Shown here: in pieces, positions 60,410-64,000 of the stretch
Layout of the letters: the number at the start of each line of letters is the position of its first letter
Position numbering within the stretch: the first letter of the stretch is position 1
From: Streptomyces sp. Tue6028
Lineage (GTDB): Bacteria > Actinomycetota > Actinomycetes > Streptomycetales > Streptomycetaceae
Assembly (NCBI RefSeq): GCF_002300165.1
Contig: NZ_MLCE01000002.1
Location: forward strand, 225,251 to 289,250
DNA: 64,000 nt
Direction: 5' to 3'
The notes under the pieces: generated by a model
The model's input: the letters and a program-made list of their open reading frames with translations, nothing else
Database searches by the model: none
What the model was told of the DNA's origin: nothing
Program-made: the position numbers and the translations under genes

Positions 60410-62389
60410 TTGCCCAGGTCCGCCACCGCTCCCCAGGCCCCCAACGGGCGCAGACGCACGCGCAGGACGGCGGGCGCCGTCGCCTCCGCGGCGCTGCTGC
60501 TCCCGCTGCTCGGTGCCGCCCCGTCCAGCCAGGCCGAGGAGCAGTCCTCGGCGCGACTCCAGCGGGCCTTCGCGGCCGCGGCCGCGGAGTACCACGTGCC
60601 GCAGAGCGTGCTGCTCGCCGTCTCCTATCTCCAGTCCCGCTGGGACGGGCACGAGGGTGCCCCGAGCGTCACCGGCGGCTACGGCCCGATGCACCTGACC
60701 GACGCCCGGACGGCGATCGCGCGGGCCCCGCACCACAGCGACGGGACGGAGGACGCCCGCGGCGACAGCTCGCGCCCGGCCCGCATCCCCACCACGAAGG
60801 TGCCGGAGAGTTCCGAACTCCCCGACCGTCTGAAGACGTTGACGAAGGCGGCCGAGCTGACCGGTCTGCCGGCCGAGGCGCTGCGGACGGACGCGGCGGC
60901 GAACGTGGAGGGCGGTGCCGCGCTCCTCGCCGCGGCACAGCGCGACCTCGGCGAGCCGCTCAGCTCCGACGCGGCCGACTGGTACGGTGCCGTCGCGCGC
61001 TTCTCGGGCGCGGACGACAGTTCGACGGCTGCGACGTACGCACAGGACGTCTACGAGGTGATGCGCGACGGCGCGGAGCGCACCACGGACTCCGGTCAGC
61101 GCGTCGAGCTCGCCGCCCAGCCGGCGCTCAGCCCCGACACGGCGACCCTGCGGCGGGCCGGACTGCGGACGGCCTCCGCCGAGGGCACGGAGTGTCCCGC
61201 GGAGGTGTCCTGCGAATGGATCCCCGCTCCGTACGCGGAGTTCGGGGACGGCGACTACGGCAACCACGACCTCGGCGACCGGCCGGGGGCGCAGAGCATC
61301 AAGTACATCGTCGTCCACGACACCGAAGGCACCTGGGACGGTGTGCTGAACCTGGTGCAGGACCCCACGTACGTGTCGTGGAACTACACCCTGCGTTCGA
61401 CCGACGGTCACATCGCCCAGCATGTGAAGGCCAAGGACGTGGCCTGGCACGCGGGCAACTGGTACATCAACGCCAAGTCGATCGGCCTGGAGCACGAGGG
61501 CTTCCTCGCCTCGCCGGACGCCTGGTACACGGAGGAGATGTACCGTGCCTCGGCGCGGCTGGTGAAGTACCTGGCGAAGAAGTACTCCGTTCCGCTGGAC
61601 CGGCAGCACATCCTCGGGCACGAGAACGTGCCGGGCCCGACGACCTCCACCATTCCGGGGATGCACACGGACCCGGGCCCGTACTGGGACTGGCAGCACT
61701 ACTTCACCCTGCTCGGGCACTCCTTCCACCGGGCCGTGAAGCAGGGCGGCGGGCTGGTGACCGTCCTGCCGGACTTCGACGAGAACCGGCCGGAGTACAC
61801 GGGCTGCGTGACCAAGGGGGAGCCCTGCGCGGCGCACGGCTCCAGTGAGGTGCGACTGCACACGCAGCCGGACGAGAACGCGCCGCTGGTCAAGGACATC
61901 GGCCTGTACCCGAGCGGCGCCGACTCGACCATCGACGTGAACGACGTCGCGTCCCGCGTGTCCACCGGCCAGCAGTACGCGCTCGCGGAACGCGACGGCG
62001 ACTGGACGGCGATCTGGTACCTGGGGCAGAAGGCCTGGTTCAAGAACCCGGCGAAGCAGCCGACGGCGGTGAACGCGTCCGGGCTGGTCGTCACGCCCAA
62101 GGCCGGCCAGGCGGAGATCCCGGTCTACGGGCGTGCCTACCCGGAGAAGGAGGCGTACCCGGCGGGCGTGCCCGTCCAGGCGGTGTCGCCGCTGCCGTAC
62201 AAGATGCTCCAGGGCCAGCGGTACGCGGTGGGCGACAAGGTGCCGGGCGAGTACTTCTACTCGCCGACCTTCGACACGGCTCCGCACAAGGTCGTGATCG
62301 GCTCGGACATGTACTACGAGATCCAGTTCGGGCACCGGGTGGCGTTCGTCCGGGCCGCGGACGTGACCGTGCTCCCGTCGCACTCGTGA
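60410..62389 (+). CDS. Secreted N-acetylmuramoyl-L-alanine amidase (Amidase_2)
   Basis: 659 aa from TTG 60410, which follows AGGAGG at 60399-60404. Arg-rich signal peptide to ~43 ([19 protein letters not shown]). A helical N-domain (~50-260) precedes the Amidase_2 domain (~295-430) with the first zinc His H303 in [10 protein letters not shown] and later ligands in LGHENVPGP. The C-terminal ~220 residues form SH3-like wall-binding repeats ([18 protein letters not shown]). It cleaves the bond between muramic acid and the peptide stem. Context does not show a phage origin, so it is likely a morphogenesis or growth autolysin. Confidence 0.88.
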   Translation: MPRSATAPQAPNGRRRTRRTAGAVASAALLLPLLGAAPSSQAEEQSSARLQRAFAAAAAEYHVPQSVLLAVSYLQSRWDGHEGAPSVTGGYGPMHLTDARTAIARAPHHSDGTEDARGDSSRPARIPTTKVPESSELPDRLKTLTKAAELTGLPAEALRTDAAANVEGGAALLAAAQRDLGEPLSSDAADWYGAVARFSGADDSSTAATYAQDVYEVMRDGAERTTDSGQRVELAAQPALSPDTATLRRAGLRTASAEGTECPAEVSCEWIPAPYAEFGDGDYGNHDLGDRPGAQSIKYIVVHDTEGTWDGVLNLVQDPTYVSWNYTLRSTDGHIAQHVKAKDVAWHAGNWYINAKSIGLEHEGFLASPDAWYTEEMYRASARLVKYLAKKYSVPLDRQHILGHENVPGPTTSTIPGMHTDPGPYWDWQHYFTLLGHSFHRAVKQGGGLVTVLPDFDENRPEYTGCVTKGEPCAAHGSSEVRLHTQPDENAPLVKDIGLYPSGADSTIDVNDVASRVSTGQQYALAERDGDWTAIWYLGQKAWFKNPAKQPTAVNASGLVVTPKAGQAEIPVYGRAYPEKEAYPAGVPVQAVSPLPYKMLQGQRYAVGDKVPGEYFYSPTFDTAPHKVVIGSDMYYEIQFGHRVAFVRAADVTVLPSHS

Positions 62390-62477
62390 GACGAGCGGCC
62401 GGGTCCGCCTGACGCGGGCCCGGCCGTCCATGGGCCGGGGGTCACGGTCACCCGTTCGGGCGCCGGGCGCCCGGCGG

Positions 62478-62975
62478 TCAGCCCTGCTGGAACAGTTCCG
62501 CCGGCAGCGGCTTCAGGAGGGCGTACAGGTCGTCCGTGATGGGGCGGTCCCAGGCGGCGATGGTCACCAGGACGTTGTCGCTGCGGTCGAACTGGACGCA
62601 CGAGATGCGCGTCTCGGAGAGCTTCAGGCGCCGCACGATCATCAGGTTGTCGCCCTGCATCACCGGCATGTCCTCGGTTCCGGTGACGGTGACCTCTTCG
62701 TCGTTCTCCAGGGCGAGGAGCAGCTGGGCCACCTCGAAGGGGACCTCGTCCTCGGCGACGTCGCGGGCCGGGGAGCCCTCCGGCAGATTGCCGATGATCA
62801 TCGCGGGACCGCGGCCGCCGAACAGGTCGTAGCGCAGGAAGACGCCCTGGCAACTGCCGTCGGCGGCGGGCAGCAGGCCCGCGCCGAGGTTGCCCGGCCA
62901 GTCGCCCGGGTCCATGGCCAGAACGTCGAAGTCGGGCCCGGCGGGGGTGGCGCTGCGGCGGCGGAGGAAGGACAT
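62478..62975 (-). CDS. Conserved hypothetical protein, 165 aa
   Basis: Acidic, soluble, no signal peptide or membrane helix. Begins MSFLRRRSATPAG and contains DPGDWPGNLGAGLLPA, FLRYDLFGGRGPAMIIGN and a C-terminal TDDLYALLKPLPAELF. Strong codon bias supports a real gene, but I do not recognise a function. ATG 62975 is preceded by a GC-rich region without a clear ribosome site. Convergent with the amidase gene, 88 bp apart. Confidence 0.65.
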   Translation of the reverse strand: MSFLRRRSATPAGPDFDVLAMDPGDWPGNLGAGLLPAADGSCQGVFLRYDLFGGRGPAMIIGNLPEGSPARDVAEDEVPFEVAQLLLALENDEEVTVTGTEDMPVMQGDNLMIVRRLKLSETRISCVQFDRSDNVLVTIAAWDRPITDDLYALLKPLPAELFQQG

Positions 62976-63145
62976 GCCGCAATGGTACGTGCACGGGCGT
63001 GTGTCGGGCCTCGGGGGCGCCCGACGCGGACCGGTGCGAAGGGGCCCGGCCCGGGGTGTGGGCAGGGGTGTCACCGCCGGTCGCGGGACGGCCGTCGTCC
63101 GGGGCACGCCGACGGGGGTCCGGATCGCCGGGTCGGCCGTACGGG

Positions 63146-64000
63146 TCAGCGTTCCGTCGCTTCTCCCAGAGCGACGGGCAGCCCCGTCGGGTCCGTGCCG
63201 ACCTTGCGGTAGACGGCCGACAGCATGCGTACGACGGTGGTCTCCTCGGTGCACAGTTCCTCGGCGATCTGCGCCGTGGTCCGGCCCCGTACGGTGAGCG
63301 TGGCGGCGGCCCGCTCGCGGGCCGTGAGCGTGTCCGTCTCGGTGCCGTGCAGGCGGCGCGGGCGCAGTCCGGCGGCGGTGAGTTCGTCGCGGGCCTCCTC
63401 GACGAGGCCGTCGGCTCCGCACTGGACCGCGGCGTCGAGGCCTCGGTAGAGGTGTTCGGCGGCTTCCTTGGGGCGCCCGGCGCGCCGCAGTTCGGTGCCG
63501 AGCGCGACCAGGGCGCAGGCCAGTTCGTAGGCGGCCGGTGAGCGTTCCAGGTGGCAGACGGCCTCTTCGAGGAGTTTCACGCGGTGCGAACCGGTGGAGA
63601 CGTCGGCGGCGGCGCGCAGCGCCTGGCCGATCCCGGAGGGCACTCCGTACTGGCGGGCACGGTTCACCGCTTCGAGTGCCGTGGTGACGGCGCGTTCCGG
63701 TGCGTCGTGGCTTTCGGCCCGGGCGAGGTGGAGCTGCCAGGGGCACCAGGCGGGGTTGCGCATGCCGCGCGGGTCGAGGCGGCGCCCGGCGGAGGCCAGC
63801 TCGGCGGAGGCCTCCTTGGTGAGGCCGCGGGCGAGGAGCAGTTCGCCGTGCACGGTCTGGGCGTCGGGGAAGACGACGGCGGCGGGGAACGGCGCGCCGA
63901 AGGCGTAGTCGTCCGCGGTGCGCGCGGCCTCGGCGACCCGGCCGCGGGCCAGCAGGACCTCGATGAGGACGCCCACCGCGTACCAGAGCGCCGGGACCCC
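63146..64000 (-). CDS. LuxR-family regulator, C-terminal part (5' end beyond window)
   Basis: The frame is open to position 64000, so the N-terminus (perhaps an ATPase/TPR part) lies outside. The visible ~284 residues are TPR-like helices (LLARGRVAEAARTADDYAF and similar units) followed by a C-terminal LuxR helix-turn-helix (LTARERAAATLTVRGRTTAQIAEELC, then TVVRMLSAVYRKVG). This is the LAL-type architecture. In the last helix the usual S-x-x-T-V reads TEETTVVRM. Downstream intergenic space is GC-rich with no clear terminator. Confidence 0.75.
   Translation of the reverse strand, partial: GVPALWYAVGVLIEVLLARGRVAEAARTADDYAFGAPFPAAVVFPDAQTVHGELLLARGLTKEASAELASAGRRLDPRGMRNPAWCPWQLHLARAESHDAPERAVTTALEAVNRARQYGVPSGIGQALRAAADVSTGSHRVKLLEEAVCHLERSPAAYELACALVALGTELRRAGRPKEAAEHLYRGLDAAVQCGADGLVEEARDELTAAGLRPRRLHGTETDTLTARERAAATLTVRGRTTAQIAEELCTEETTVVRMLSAVYRKVGTDPTGLPVALGEATER

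Noticed and set aside
60410..62389. Prophage endolysin
   Set aside because: Signal peptide, SH3-like wall domains and absence of phage neighbours fit a host amidase better.

Overview
The window is very GC-rich, gene-dense and strongly biased to G/C in third codon positions. It carries a long chaplin with a sortase signal, an NsdA-like developmental regulator, a LitR-type B12-domain regulator and many GTG/TTG starts, so the organism is almost certainly a Streptomyces or close relative. I count about 53 protein genes, two of them cut by the window edges, plus two broken genes. I saw no tRNA or rRNA gene, no CRISPR array and no insertion sequence.

Layout. 1-9.2 kb: a light/redox-type regulatory block (MerR-B12 LitR, an ECF sigma factor, a second ECF sigma of the SigK type with its RskA anti-sigma) next to a five-gene, translationally coupled leftward operon for membrane-lipid modification (FAD amine oxidase, DUF1365, two cyclopropane-synthase-type methyltransferases, DUF1295). 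The SigK operon and the lipid operon share a promoter of identical architecture, CAATCC-N15-CCGGA(T/A), which suggests one regulon. 9.2-15.5 kb: metallo-hydrolase/TetR pair, SPW membrane protein, ArsR-SRPBCC fusion, two acetyltransferases, an amino-acid permease. 15.6-20 kb: a chitosan module, in which a ROK repressor and an exo-beta-D-glucosaminidase (CsxA type) carry related operators. 20-25 kb: a secreted protein, a small stress membrane protein, an SDR and acetyltransferases.

25-31 kb: an aromatic-acid catabolic cluster: GntR regulator, 4-oxalomesaconate hydratase (GalB type), CHA aldolase, OMA tautomerase (GalD type), a type I (VOC) extradiol dioxygenase, and an AAHS-type permease with its own promoter. 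A TTGTCAACAA operator lies at both promoters. The set fits gallate-like meta-cleavage, with an unexpected dioxygenase family. 31-34.3 kb: a truncated Ldh2-type dehydrogenase abutting a 5'-trimmed cupin (deletion scar), a LysR/EamA divergent pair, and a tandem repeat array. 34.4-38.2 kb: a [2Fe-2S]-type small protein, an EF-G paralogue, and a 1-kb gene-poor stretch with a duplicated 53-bp dispersed repeat. 38-46 kb: hydrolase, acetyltransferases, a GH76 remnant, the chaplin, a secreted Tap-type peptidase, and an FMN glutamate-synthase-like protein.

46-50 kb: arginine deiminase plus an antiporter-like permease, divergent from a baeRF-type protein; this combination suggests dormancy or energy-starvation physiology. 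50-64 kb: an oxidoreductase, a Tat-exported phospholipase C, a quinone-oxidoreductase/TetR pair, a SpoIIE-type phosphatase, an NsdA-like regulator, a phosphotransferase-fold protein with a divergent start overlapping a small gene, a cell-wall amidase, a conserved hypothetical, and the C-terminal part of a LuxR regulator running off the right edge.
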